In this document: positions 14,992 through 22,283 of the stretch, piece by piece
Layout of the letters: each line of letters opens with the position of its first letter
Numbering within the stretch: the first letter of the stretch is position 1
Source: Deltaproteobacteria bacterium
Lineage (GTDB): Bacteria > Myxococcota_A > UBA796
Direction: 5' to 3'
Assembly (NCBI GenBank): GCA_002707085.1
Contig: PALY01000165.1
Coordinates: forward strand, 1 to 24,088
Length of the DNA stretch: 24,088 nucleotides
Translations under genes and position numbers: made by a program
Notes under the pieces: generated by a model
What the model saw: the letters and a program-made list of their open reading frames with translations, nothing else
What the model was told of the DNA's origin: nothing
Databases searched by the model: none

Positions 14992-15834
14992 TCACGGGAG
15001 GCATACGGGAAATTTCTTATGTCGAAACGGGGCGCCATTTCCTAGTAGCTTCACGATCTGCAGCGGATGTATTACGGATTGCTTTGCACGGATGCGCTCA
15101 AGTATGGCCGGCGTATCGTTTGGGCGCAGCGCCACCTGCGCGTCTTCACCAAAGTATCGCAGCGTCAGTGTACTGCGCTGTTTGCCGGGTGCGATCGGGG
15201 CACCTCCATGCAACATCCCGGGATGAAAAATAATCAGGTCTCCCGGGTCAACGGCAAAGGAAACAATGTCGTACGCATCACGATTAGCTTCTATGTCAGG
15301 TAGCCTGGGCAGTTCACCGGTATTGTAGAGCGGTGTCGTTGGATCCTCGGCGCTGAAGCGGGAACCGTTGTGCAGCGTGCCATGATGGGAGCCGACTATG
15401 AACTCAAGGGACTCGGAGGTGTTGAGAGACTCGAAAGGTATCCATACCACGGCGAGATCGTTTCCGGTAACGGGCAGGTAGGGCAGGTCCTGGTGCCATG
15501 GTGTCCGTGGTGCAGAAGTTTCGGAACCACCGGTTTTCAGGAATACCTGCTCGTACATGAACCATACCTCGGGCTTACCCCACAGCTGGCTGACCATTGT
15601 CGGTATACCTGTTTTTGCGTTAGCGTCGACGTAGACGGGAAAGCTGTCTGGATTAGTGAGGTCGTTGTAGAGTTTTCCTGGTGTCCTAGGTTTAATCGAG
15701 CTGGCGTTGCGCCCCGGATTAGCGATAGACCAGTCGAATGCCCTGCGGAGGATGCTTAGCTCAGTTGGTGACACTGCCGCTCGCAGGGCAACCACACCCC
15801 GTTCTCGAAACTCCTCGCGCCTTATTTCATCCAC
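14992..15834 (-). CDS. Phytanoyl-CoA dioxygenase (PhyH) family protein
   Basis: This 280-aa protein has a different PhyH subtype from the plus-strand paralogs. The iron ligands are TPWHQDLPYLP (His114, Asp116) and GMLHGGAPI (His209), with Arg220 or Arg226 in KQRSTLTLRYFG as the 2-oxoglutarate partner. The FIVGSHHG segment is the 'GSH' core, and the HQD/LHGG pair matches the aliphatic-acyl or small-molecule hydroxylase branch of PhyH. The gene starts 20 nt after the intact SDR stop and lies in the minus-strand run with ThDP enzyme, SDR and CoA-transferase. That setting suggests it creates a 2-hydroxy intermediate for those enzymes, which is inference. About 60 nt separate its stop from the SDR pseudogene. 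Confidence 0.9.
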   Translation of the reverse strand: MDEIRREEFRERGVVALRAAVSPTELSILRRAFDWSIANPGRNASSIKPRTPGKLYNDLTNPDSFPVYVDANAKTGIPTMVSQLWGKPEVWFMYEQVFLKTGGSETSAPRTPWHQDLPYLPVTGNDLAVVWIPFESLNTSESLEFIVGSHHGTLHNGSRFSAEDPTTPLYNTGELPRLPDIEANRDAYDIVSFAVDPGDLIIFHPGMLHGGAPIAPGKQRSTLTLRYFGEDAQVALRPNDTPAILERIRAKQSVIHPLQIVKLLGNGAPFRHKKFPVCLP

Positions 15835-15854
15835 TTTAAGACAGGCTTGTCGCG

Positions 15855-16649
15855 TTAAAAATTAATGGCGCCACCACAGACGGATATGGTCTGTCCCGTT
15901 ACGTAGTCGCCAAGGTCGGTGACGAAAAACTCCATGACCTTGGCAATATCATCAGGTTCTGCGAGACGGTCCAGCGGTACCTTTAACTGTCTTCTGACGT
16001 CGGTGATCTCACCAAAGGACTGTCGCATCAGGCGTTCGGTGGCAACGTAAGCGGGTGACAGCGCGTTAACGGTAATGTTGTAGCGCCCTAACTCCTGAGC
16101 CAGATACTGAGTCCAGGAAATGATACCCGCTTTGGCCATGCCATAGGAGGCATAGTTGCCGTTCGGCTGAGCACGCATGCCTGCTTGGGAGGACGTATTA
16201 ACTATTCGACCATAGTTGGCGGCCTTCATGTGCACCGCGGCAGCCTGGCTGCAATAGACAGTGCCCATCAGGTTACGATCGATTGTATTTCTGATGTCTT
16301 CGTCTGAAACAGTTGCCGCATAACTTTCCTTGGCGAGACCGGCAATCCCCCCAGCGTTGTTCACGAGAATATCCAGTCGCCCGAATTCAGCAGCCGCTTG
16401 ATCTACCATGCCTTTGGCATCCTGCTCATCGCAGACATTGGCCTCAATACCCATTGCACGAACGCCGTGACTTTCAAGCAGTGCCACCACGGACTCCGCT
16501 TCAAGAGATTCATCGAACTCCTTGAAAGATTCAAGATTGATGTCGTTAACCACGACATCGGTACCCAGTTTCGCGAGTCTTACAGCGTGGGCAAGACCGA
16601 TGCCTCTTGCGGCACCGGTGACCAGAGCTACCTGTCCCTTTAGTTTCAT
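15855..16649 (-). CDS. Short-chain dehydrogenase/reductase (SDR), classical type
   Basis: This 264-aa protein is a complete classical SDR. The cofactor-binding VTGAARGIGLAHAV is at residues 10-23, NNAGG near 97, the catalytic Ser in IVNTSSQAG, YASYGMAKAG (YxxxK) follows, and the late ALSPAYVATERLM loop ends in the typical VTGQTISVCGGAINF tail. It oxidises an alcohol or reduces a ketone using NAD(P). After the first strand the protein has VVNDINLESF; the Asp there favours NAD(H). A strong purine-rich Shine-Dalgarno (AGGAAGGAGAGG) lies just upstream of the ATG at 16649. It starts 25 nt after the ThDP enzyme's stop and its stop is 20 nt before the PhyH start, consistent with one operon. Confidence 0.92.
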   Translation of the reverse strand: MKLKGQVALVTGAARGIGLAHAVRLAKLGTDVVVNDINLESFKEFDESLEAESVVALLESHGVRAMGIEANVCDEQDAKGMVDQAAAEFGRLDILVNNAGGIAGLAKESYAATVSDEDIRNTIDRNLMGTVYCSQAAAVHMKAANYGRIVNTSSQAGMRAQPNGNYASYGMAKAGIISWTQYLAQELGRYNITVNALSPAYVATERLMRQSFGEITDVRRQLKVPLDRLAEPDDIAKVMEFFVTDLGDYVTGQTISVCGGAINF

Positions 16650-16674
16650 AATGCCTCTCCTTCCTGTTGTCAGG

Positions 16675-18345
16675 CTAGAGTGATTGTACAGGTGATGTCC
16701 ACTGATCAGAGATCACCTCAATGAGCGCTGGTCCCTGTGGGTTTGCTTCCTGGTCCAGACACTCTCGAAGTTCAGATAGATTATTCACACGATAGGTGCG
16801 AAGACCAAAGCCGCTTGCGGCAACCGAGAAATTCACATGAGAGAAGTCTGTGGACACGTAGTTCTGATCGTAGTAATCGCGTTGTACGTGCTTGATCCAA
16901 CCCAAGGTGTCGTTGTTAAGCAGTATCGTCAAAACCGGCAGTTTGTATCGCGACATGACTTCCATTTCCTGCATGGAATAACTGAAACCACCATCGCCGG
17001 CGAAATGTAGAATACGCTTCTTCCCCTTGAGCGCCAGTGACGCACCTACTGCGGCGGGCGAACCCCAGCCAAGGCCCGCAAGACCGCGAGGGGCCATCAT
17101 GCGTCTTCCGGCTTTTGAGAATTTTAGATACGAGGCGGCCCAGCCTGAGGCAAGGCTGGCGTCGCAAACCACCACGTCTTCATCGGACAAGACCTGATTG
17201 ACGATACCCATAACGGTGGGAGGTTTTATGGGTTTGTTGTCGGCCTGATCCGGGTTGGTATTCTCGGCGTACCAGGCTTTGTATTGTGCCTCGGGTGCCT
17301 CGAAATCCCAGCTATAGGTGCCGGCCTTCTTGCCAAGACCTGCCAGTACTGCATCAAGGCCCAGACGTGCGTCGGCAACAAGGCCGATGCTGTTGGCGTA
17401 ATTGCGATCAATCTCTTCCGGGTCGTTGTCCAAATGAATAATCTGCGTATCTCTGCGGGGGCACCGATAGGTATAGGTTGTCAGTTGGCCTGCTTTACAG
17501 CCGATAAAGAAGGCGAGGTCTGCCTGCATCACCAGGTCTCTGGCGACAGGACTTCCAAATGTGCCAGTCACGCCAAAACTGTTGGCGTGATCTTCACTGA
17601 GAATCCCTTTGCCGGAAATCGAGGTGACGACGGGTATGTTTAGTAGTTCCGTTAATTCGCGCACCTGCTCACCGGCGCCCGAGATATGTGCACCGCCACC
17701 AATGATCAGGATGGGCTGTTTTGCGTTTTGTAATGCAGCCACTGCTTGGTCGACGGATTCAGGGTCTGGTGCGCTGCGGGTCGCGGGGTAGGTGGCACCA
17801 TCGCGTCCTGTTACCGGGTCACGGAACTCAAAGTCCTTACCAGCAACATCCTCGGGGATACAAACCACTACCGGGCCTGGCTTACCGGAAGTCGCTACAC
17901 GAAATGCATGATCCATGATGTTATCGAGGGATTTCGGATCGGTGATGCGAACCTGCCACTTACTCACCGGCTTGAACATTTCCATCTGATCCATCGCCTG
18001 GGATGCGTTGCCTCGGGTACGTCGGTGTTCCCATGCCATCGCCACATCGGAGATGATGCATATCAGCGGAATAGAGGAACAATATGCTTCAGCCAGGGGC
18101 GAAACCAAATTGGTGGCGCCGGGACCAACGGTACCGTCACAAACACCGGTCTTACCGGTCAGCCTGGCATAGGCGTCCGCTGCGTAACCAGCACTGCGCT
18201 CATCGCGCATGAGAACGTGTTCAATGGCACCTTGAAACTTGCTGATACCTTCATACAGGGGCAGCGTCTGCCCTCCGGGCACACCAAATACCTTGTCTAC
18301 CCCATTTTCCAGCAACAACGCCGCGAGTCGGTCACCGACTTTCAT
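16675..18345 (-). CDS. Thiamine-diphosphate-dependent enzyme, acetolactate synthase/2-hydroxyacyl-CoA lyase superfamily
   Basis: I choose the ATG at 18345 (556 aa), because AAGGTGA ends 4 nt upstream and MKVGDRLAALLLENGV is the usual family opening; the longer frame from 18444 overlaps the VOC gene. The N-terminal PYR domain carries GVPGGQTLPLYEG and the catalytic Glu49 in MRDERSAGYAADAYAR. A central domain (about 190-320) has IIGGGAHISGAGEQ. The C-terminal PP domain has FAGDGGFSYSMQEME to LNN, the GDG-x(n)-NN Mg/ThDP motif. Sequence alone cannot separate acetolactate synthase, oxalyl-CoA decarboxylase, 2-hydroxyacyl-CoA lyase and related activities. The neighbouring PhyH and CoA-transferase make a 2-hydroxyacyl-CoA lyase role attractive, but unproven. 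No regulatory small subunit gene is seen, so amino-acid biosynthesis is less likely. Confidence 0.88.
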   Translation of the reverse strand: MKVGDRLAALLLENGVDKVFGVPGGQTLPLYEGISKFQGAIEHVLMRDERSAGYAADAYARLTGKTGVCDGTVGPGATNLVSPLAEAYCSSIPLICIISDVAMAWEHRRTRGNASQAMDQMEMFKPVSKWQVRITDPKSLDNIMDHAFRVATSGKPGPVVVCIPEDVAGKDFEFRDPVTGRDGATYPATRSAPDPESVDQAVAALQNAKQPILIIGGGAHISGAGEQVRELTELLNIPVVTSISGKGILSEDHANSFGVTGTFGSPVARDLVMQADLAFFIGCKAGQLTTYTYRCPRRDTQIIHLDNDPEEIDRNYANSIGLVADARLGLDAVLAGLGKKAGTYSWDFEAPEAQYKAWYAENTNPDQADNKPIKPPTVMGIVNQVLSDEDVVVCDASLASGWAASYLKFSKAGRRMMAPRGLAGLGWGSPAAVGASLALKGKKRILHFAGDGGFSYSMQEMEVMSRYKLPVLTILLNNDTLGWIKHVQRDYYDQNYVSTDFSHVNFSVAASGFGLRTYRVNNLSELRECLDQEANPQGPALIEVISDQWTSPVQSL

Positions 18346-18395
18346 ATATTCACCTTGGTTTAGGTTGAGAAAGCGCCGGAGTATACCGTAATGGT

Positions 18396-18983
18396 CTAAG
18401 ACCTGTCCTTTAGATAGAACCGGGTGCCGCATAGTTCGACGCAATGGTCGTCCCGGTAGCCGTCGATTGCCCCGGCTGCTTCCAGAATCCGCTGTCGTTC
18501 GATGACGGTCAGATCGACGCCGGCGAGACCAGCGCTACGTCCGTCTCTGTCAGGTACGAACCGTAGCTCACCGTTTGCCATGAGCAAACGAAAGCCGTCT
18601 GCTGATTGCTCCACAGTGATACCGGCGATAGCGCCCCACTGTTTAGCGTCCCGCTGTGGGTCGTCACTCTGCAACTCGACCCCGGTCAGGTCAGTAGTGA
18701 CATCACTTCTCATATGATCCTTCCAGGCATTGCCTCCTGCCGGTTCCCATACGCCGTCGCCACCCCGTCGGTCAAGGTAACGACCACCAGCGGTGTTCTC
18801 TTCAATGGGAGCGACCACCTCCAGAAAACTGGTGCCGACAGCCATCAGTGTGTTTTCCAGACCCCATTTGCCGACTCCCGGGTCCACATGACATCGCTCG
18901 ATCCCCAAGACGGAGGTTAGCGCGACGATTGCCGGTTCCAGCTGTTGTGCAACAAGGCAGACCTGGCGTAAGTACATTGTCAT
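18396..18983 (-). CDS. VOC superfamily protein (glyoxalase-like domain)
   Basis: This 195-aa protein resembles the glyoxalase-like domain group of the VOC superfamily. The N-terminal YLRQVCLVAQQLEPAIVAL forms the first beta-strand and helix. The following LGIERCHVDPGVGKWGLENT and FLEVVAPIEENTAGG include the Glu and acidic residues expected at the metal edge. The second half has FRLLMANGELRFVPDRDGR. It may act as a metal-dependent lyase, isomerase or dioxygenase, or as a binding protein. It starts 12 nt after the C45 peptidase stop and ends 50 nt before the ThDP enzyme start, so it belongs to the same minus-strand unit. Specificity is not visible. Confidence 0.75.
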   Translation of the reverse strand: MTMYLRQVCLVAQQLEPAIVALTSVLGIERCHVDPGVGKWGLENTLMAVGTSFLEVVAPIEENTAGGRYLDRRGGDGVWEPAGGNAWKDHMRSDVTTDLTGVELQSDDPQRDAKQWGAIAGITVEQSADGFRLLMANGELRFVPDRDGRSAGLAGVDLTVIERQRILEAAGAIDGYRDDHCVELCGTRFYLKDRS

Positions 18984-18995
18984 GTTAGTTCCAGA

Positions 18996-20021
18996 CTAGA
19001 GTGAGAAACGAGTGTATGTGTTCAGACTAGGATTGCCCTGTGTCACGTGCAAGGCTCTGCCCGTTAGATCCATCAGGACGGACGCGACAGTACCAACACG
19101 GTGACCAGATGATGGAAGGTAATCACGACAGATTGGATAAGTTGGGTCTTCGGTATCTCTTAGAATCGACTTGAGTTCCTCCATACCTGCGTGAGAGTCT
19201 AATTGCTGAATTAGTGCCCTGGCGCGGGCAAACCTGGCGGCAGAATTGGGAAATGACTCGTGTTTTGAAACGTCGAGGCTTTCCTGCAGATAACTCAGGT
19301 AGTGATTCGTATGTAAGGGGCTTTCGCCAGCATAGTCTACGGTAGACGAACTTTGTTCGGCTAGTTCCAGATCCACTGAGCTCCCCTCATCATCTGCCAT
19401 CAGAATATTGCTGCAGGTACCCTGGGCATCCCCTAGGATATTCATCGCCTCCTCTATGCTGTTCGCGTCCAGGATTGAGCGAAGCATAATATGTACAGGC
19501 ACAGAGTCGGTTCTGGCACCACCACGAATCATATTCAGGCAGACGCCCATTCCGTTCGAATTCAAGCCGATCTTTCCGATGATACCTGGTTCAGTCATTT
19601 GCAGAATACGATGGCCGTCAGCACGTTCAATCTGCATTACCACGATTAGTGGTTCCAATTCTTCCATCCAATCCCAGTTCTGTCCGAGGGCTCGGGTGCA
19701 GGGGAAGTACATGGCGGTGCATTCACCAACGTCTATGTCTGTTAGGTTGTGCAGGATTTCAGTTCTAGCATTCAGTGCGGCGATTTGCCACGAGGCGAGC
19801 CCTGCGCCTTCAGCCAATGCTATAATCTCGGTGGCGTAGTCGCTGCGAAATTCTCTTACTACCTCCAGAAACTTATAGCCATATTCCTCCAACTGCGCCA
19901 GCCGACTATTGAAGAGTGCTCCGCTGTAGAAGTCCCAAACTCTTCTGACCTCTTCCTGTAATAGTTCACCATGCTGGTGTCCAATCTCTGCAGGAGTTCC
20001 CTTAAGGGTAATCAGTTTCAT
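18996..20021 (-). CDS. C45-family peptidase/acyltransferase (isopenicillin-N acyltransferase-like)
   Basis: This 341-aa protein belongs to the Ntn-hydrolase C45 family, whose members cleave themselves to expose an N-terminal Cys. The candidate nucleophile is Cys101 in DIDVGECTAMYF, close to Cys103 of penicillin acyltransferase. The residue before it is Glu, not Gly. N-terminal GTPAEIGHQHGELL, ALGQNWDW and EPGIIGKIGLNSNGMGVCLN are landmarks of the family (proenzyme helix, oxyanion and core strands). It should hydrolyse or transfer an amide or acyl group in the cytoplasm; the substrate is unknown. Its ATG overlaps the upstream small ORF stop by 4 nt (ATGA), and the VOC gene starts 12 nt after its stop, so it is co-transcribed and translationally coupled. 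Confidence 0.85.
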   Translation of the reverse strand: MKLITLKGTPAEIGHQHGELLQEEVRRVWDFYSGALFNSRLAQLEEYGYKFLEVVREFRSDYATEIIALAEGAGLASWQIAALNARTEILHNLTDIDVGECTAMYFPCTRALGQNWDWMEELEPLIVVMQIERADGHRILQMTEPGIIGKIGLNSNGMGVCLNMIRGGARTDSVPVHIMLRSILDANSIEEAMNILGDAQGTCSNILMADDEGSSVDLELAEQSSSTVDYAGESPLHTNHYLSYLQESLDVSKHESFPNSAARFARARALIQQLDSHAGMEELKSILRDTEDPTYPICRDYLPSSGHRVGTVASVLMDLTGRALHVTQGNPSLNTYTRFSL

Positions 20022-20311
20022 AAAACGGGCGATAGCTTAGAGGCCGCAGCGGGGTAACCGAACTTCTCAATATCCATATCGTTCTCCGCCGTAGCTGCTC
20101 GAAAGAATGAGTCTGCCCCTAACAACTGGCGCATGCTACTAAGGAAATCCCATAGGCCCTTCTCGTCGTTTCGTGGTCGCAACTCATCGGACACCTCAAA
20201 CGGTGCTAGTAAGTAGAAAGGCTCTTCGTTACTTAGGACTGACTTTTCTTTTCCTTCCATAATGTTCCGTTCGTGAGACAAAAACATAGTGTACCTAATT
20301 TGATTTTCCAT
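20018..20311 (-). CDS. Small conserved-looking hypothetical protein, coupled to C45 peptidase
   Basis: I do not recognise a family. The start chosen is the ATG at 20311 (97 aa), because AGGAAG precedes it by about 8 nt; an in-frame ATG 18 nt upstream is possible. The protein is acidic and mixed, with a central PFYLLAPFEVSDELRP, a likely helix GLWDFLSSMRQLLGAD and a C-terminal EKFGYPAAASK. It has no signal peptide, transmembrane segment or Cys. The 4-nt overlap of its stop with the C45 start is the strongest sign that it is a real gene, together with plausible codon use and a ribosome-binding site. It could be a partner or chaperone of the peptidase. It is divergent from the cyclase at 20377 with 65 nt between them. 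Confidence 0.6.
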   Translation of the reverse strand: MENQIRYTMFLSHERNIMEGKEKSVLSNEEPFYLLAPFEVSDELRPRNDEKGLWDFLSSMRQLLGADSFFRAATAENDMDIEKFGYPAAASKLSPVL

Positions 20312-20376
20312 GTGTTTTACTTCCTGCATGTACCGAAGCTACGCTATCATCTCTAGAAAAAGTCAGAAGGAAAATC

Positions 20377-21168
20377 ATGTTCAGTTTAGAAGGTTTGAAA
20401 CCAGTGGATTTGAGCCCGCGGCTTAAAGCCAGGTCATATCTGGTTGATGGTACTCTGCTTGAAGGTAACACTGACCCCAACGGCAAGCCTTGGGTAATGC
20501 GTGAGGGTAGATTCACCGGAGACAACTCCCTGTTCAAATTATATGCAGCACCTCCTGGTGGTGACGAGGTGTGGTCCCAGGAACGACAGAGCACACACCA
20601 TGGTGTGCATATTCAGGGTGGTGGCGGTCATATCAGTCACTGGTCAGGTGCTCCGGACGATATGAAAGGTCTGTGGGAGATGCCTGCAAAAACCTTTATG
20701 GGGCCGGCTGCGGTATGCAATCTGAAAAACCTGAAGCCTTTAGCTGCAATCGAACGTGGCGACTATCCTGCTGGTCGAGTGAATGAAGGTGATCCATGTG
20801 GTGTTAAGATCATGCCGGAACACCTGACTCATGTTGAAAAAGGTGACGTGGTCCTCTTAGCCAGTCCGTTTGAGGATTTGGAGAGACCCTGGCTTTCCGC
20901 CGAAACCTGCTCATGGCTTGTATTGGACCGGCAAATCAAGATGCTTGGTATCGGGCCTGGGATATTGTGGCAGTACCTACAGAAGGCTGCGGCGCCTGGG
21001 AACTCACCAGTAAAACGAGTGCTATTGGGTGCCAATGTCCCCATTGTACAACCGTTAGTTAATATCGATAAGTTAACTAAAGATCGTGTCTTCTATGTCA
21101 GTCTGCCGCTACGTATGACAAAAATGGAAGCAAGTTTCACCCGCGCGATAGCGTTCGAAGAAGCTTAG
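20377..21168 (+). CDS. Cyclase-family protein (kynurenine formamidase-like fold), paralog 1
   Basis: This 263-aa protein looks like a member of the cyclase/KynB superfamily. Residues 73-87 (THHGVHIQGGGGHISH) correspond to the metal motif H-x-G-T-H-x-D-x-P-x-H. His74 and His78 are kept, but the Asp position is Gln80 and the Pro loop is replaced by GGGGH (His85). Other family-like stretches are HVEKGDVVLLASPF (usual 'GDxVLi') and LGANVPIVQPLVNIDKL near the C-terminus. It probably binds a metal with altered ligands. AGAAGGAA stands 4 nt before the ATG. Its TAG stop overlaps the Shine-Dalgarno of the next paralog, so both are co-translated. The substrate is unknown; amide or ester ring hydrolysis is the family theme. 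Confidence 0.78.
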   Translation: MFSLEGLKPVDLSPRLKARSYLVDGTLLEGNTDPNGKPWVMREGRFTGDNSLFKLYAAPPGGDEVWSQERQSTHHGVHIQGGGGHISHWSGAPDDMKGLWEMPAKTFMGPAAVCNLKNLKPLAAIERGDYPAGRVNEGDPCGVKIMPEHLTHVEKGDVVLLASPFEDLERPWLSAETCSWLVLDRQIKMLGIGPGILWQYLQKAAAPGNSPVKRVLLGANVPIVQPLVNIDKLTKDRVFYVSLPLRMTKMEASFTRAIAFEEA

Positions 21169-21176
21169 GAGGAGAT

Positions 21177-21899
21177 ATGATAGATCTTAATAATTATAGA
21201 GTAGTCGAACTTAGTGCGAAGTTTGAATCCACTGTTTATAGGTTAGACACAAGTGTGGATGAAGGGGCTCCGGACGTTTATAACCTGCCTTGGTACCTAG
21301 AAGACCAGATTAATCCTGATGACAGTTCGATAGAACAGTTGGTCGGCCACGAGGCGGGAGATCCTGTATGGCCTATCCCTCCAAGTGGTCACCATGGTTC
21401 ACATATCCAGCTCGGTATTGGCCACAACGACAACTGGTCGGATCTGCCGGACGGCATGCTGGGGTTGTGGGAAATGCCTATCGATACTTATTATGGGGAA
21501 GCGGCCGTGTGCTTCTTCGATGACCTTAAAGGTGAGCCCATCCTGCCAGAGCACCTTGGAAATGTGCAGAAAGGCGACATTGTATTGATGGGCAGCCCCC
21601 ATGCGGATGATTCCCCCTGGATTGATGGTGATACTGCATACTGGCTCGCGGAAGAGATGAAAATCAAAATGCTTGCCGTTGGCGTACCGGGAATCGGGTG
21701 GGAAACTAAAATGAAGGAGCCGGAGCCAGATAACTGTCCGACGCACAGGGCTATGACTGGCAACAACATCCCCATTGCCTATCCGCTTTCCAATATCGAA
21801 TCATTGACCCAAGAACGTGTTTTTTTTATGAGTATGCCGCTTAATGTAGAACAGATGGAAGGGACTTGGATTAGGGCGATTGCGATTGAAGACGTGTAG
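21177..21899 (+). CDS. Cyclase-family protein, paralog 2
   Basis: This 240-aa protein is a clear paralog of the gene just upstream. GHHGSHIQLGIGHNDNW (His72, His76, Gln78, His83) aligns with THHGVHIQGGGGHISHW. GLWEMPIDTYYGEAAVCFF matches GLWEMPAKTFMGPAAVCNL, and ILPEHLGNVQKGDIVLMGSP matches the KGDVVLLASP region. The D-to-Q change at the metal site is shared, so it is an ancestral property of this subfamily and not a random mutation. AGGAGGAG, overlapping the previous stop, lies 2-3 nt before the ATG. The pair may form a heteromeric enzyme, a guess from close coupling. It is followed by a 384-nt stretch with a dehalogenase relic. Confidence 0.78.
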   Translation: MIDLNNYRVVELSAKFESTVYRLDTSVDEGAPDVYNLPWYLEDQINPDDSSIEQLVGHEAGDPVWPIPPSGHHGSHIQLGIGHNDNWSDLPDGMLGLWEMPIDTYYGEAAVCFFDDLKGEPILPEHLGNVQKGDIVLMGSPHADDSPWIDGDTAYWLAEEMKIKMLAVGVPGIGWETKMKEPEPDNCPTHRAMTGNNIPIAYPLSNIESLTQERVFFMSMPLNVEQMEGTWIRAIAIEDV

Positions 21900-21984
21900 T
21901 ATCTATTGTTGCTGGTTCACAATGTGAAGCCTAGTTAGCGTGACTGAATGCCTCGGTGACGTCATCCTGAGGATTGTCTGATCG

Positions 21985-22165
21985 CTCGAAGGCAACAATG
22001 AACCATCCTTTGGAGCCTCGTCTAGGTAGTGCATCCGATGGCGGCCACCTTCTCCGTTTTCGATCTAAAAATAGTCAGGTTCGAAGGGTAATTCGGAAAG
22101 ATTCTTGAATTGTTCATCGGGTATTAGAGGCAATTTCGTATCTATGTTCTGCGCGGCAGAGACTA
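21985..22165 (-). pseudogene. Relic of haloalkane dehalogenase-like alpha/beta hydrolase N-terminus (in 384-nt gene-poor stretch)
   Basis: The space 21900-22283 has no intact gene. On its minus strand the frame reads LIPDEQFKNLSELPFEPDYF, then TAG, then IENGEGGRHRMHYLDEAPKD. This strongly resembles the N-terminus of haloalkane dehalogenases ('F-x-N-L-x-x-(Y/F)PF-x-P-x-Y … LRMHYxDEGP'). The nucleophile Asp, the oxyanion HGxP loop and everything after are absent, so only about 50 codons survive with one stop. The rest of the stretch (about 22170-22260) is AT-rich with repeated GTATCT and leads into the next gene; no terminator or promoter pair is clear. Confidence 0.68.
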
Positions 22166-22283
22166 CAGTATCAATCGTCGATTCTTAAGTATCTCTTCGT
22201 ATCTAGATATAGAATGATAAGAAAGATCTATAGAAAACTACTCACGATTAAGAGTATCTTAGTAAAGAAAAGGGGGGGCGCCA

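Noticed and set aside
18346..18444. Extended start of the ThDP enzyme at 18444
   Set aside because: It overlaps the VOC gene end, adds residues foreign to the family, and a good Shine-Dalgarno supports 18345.
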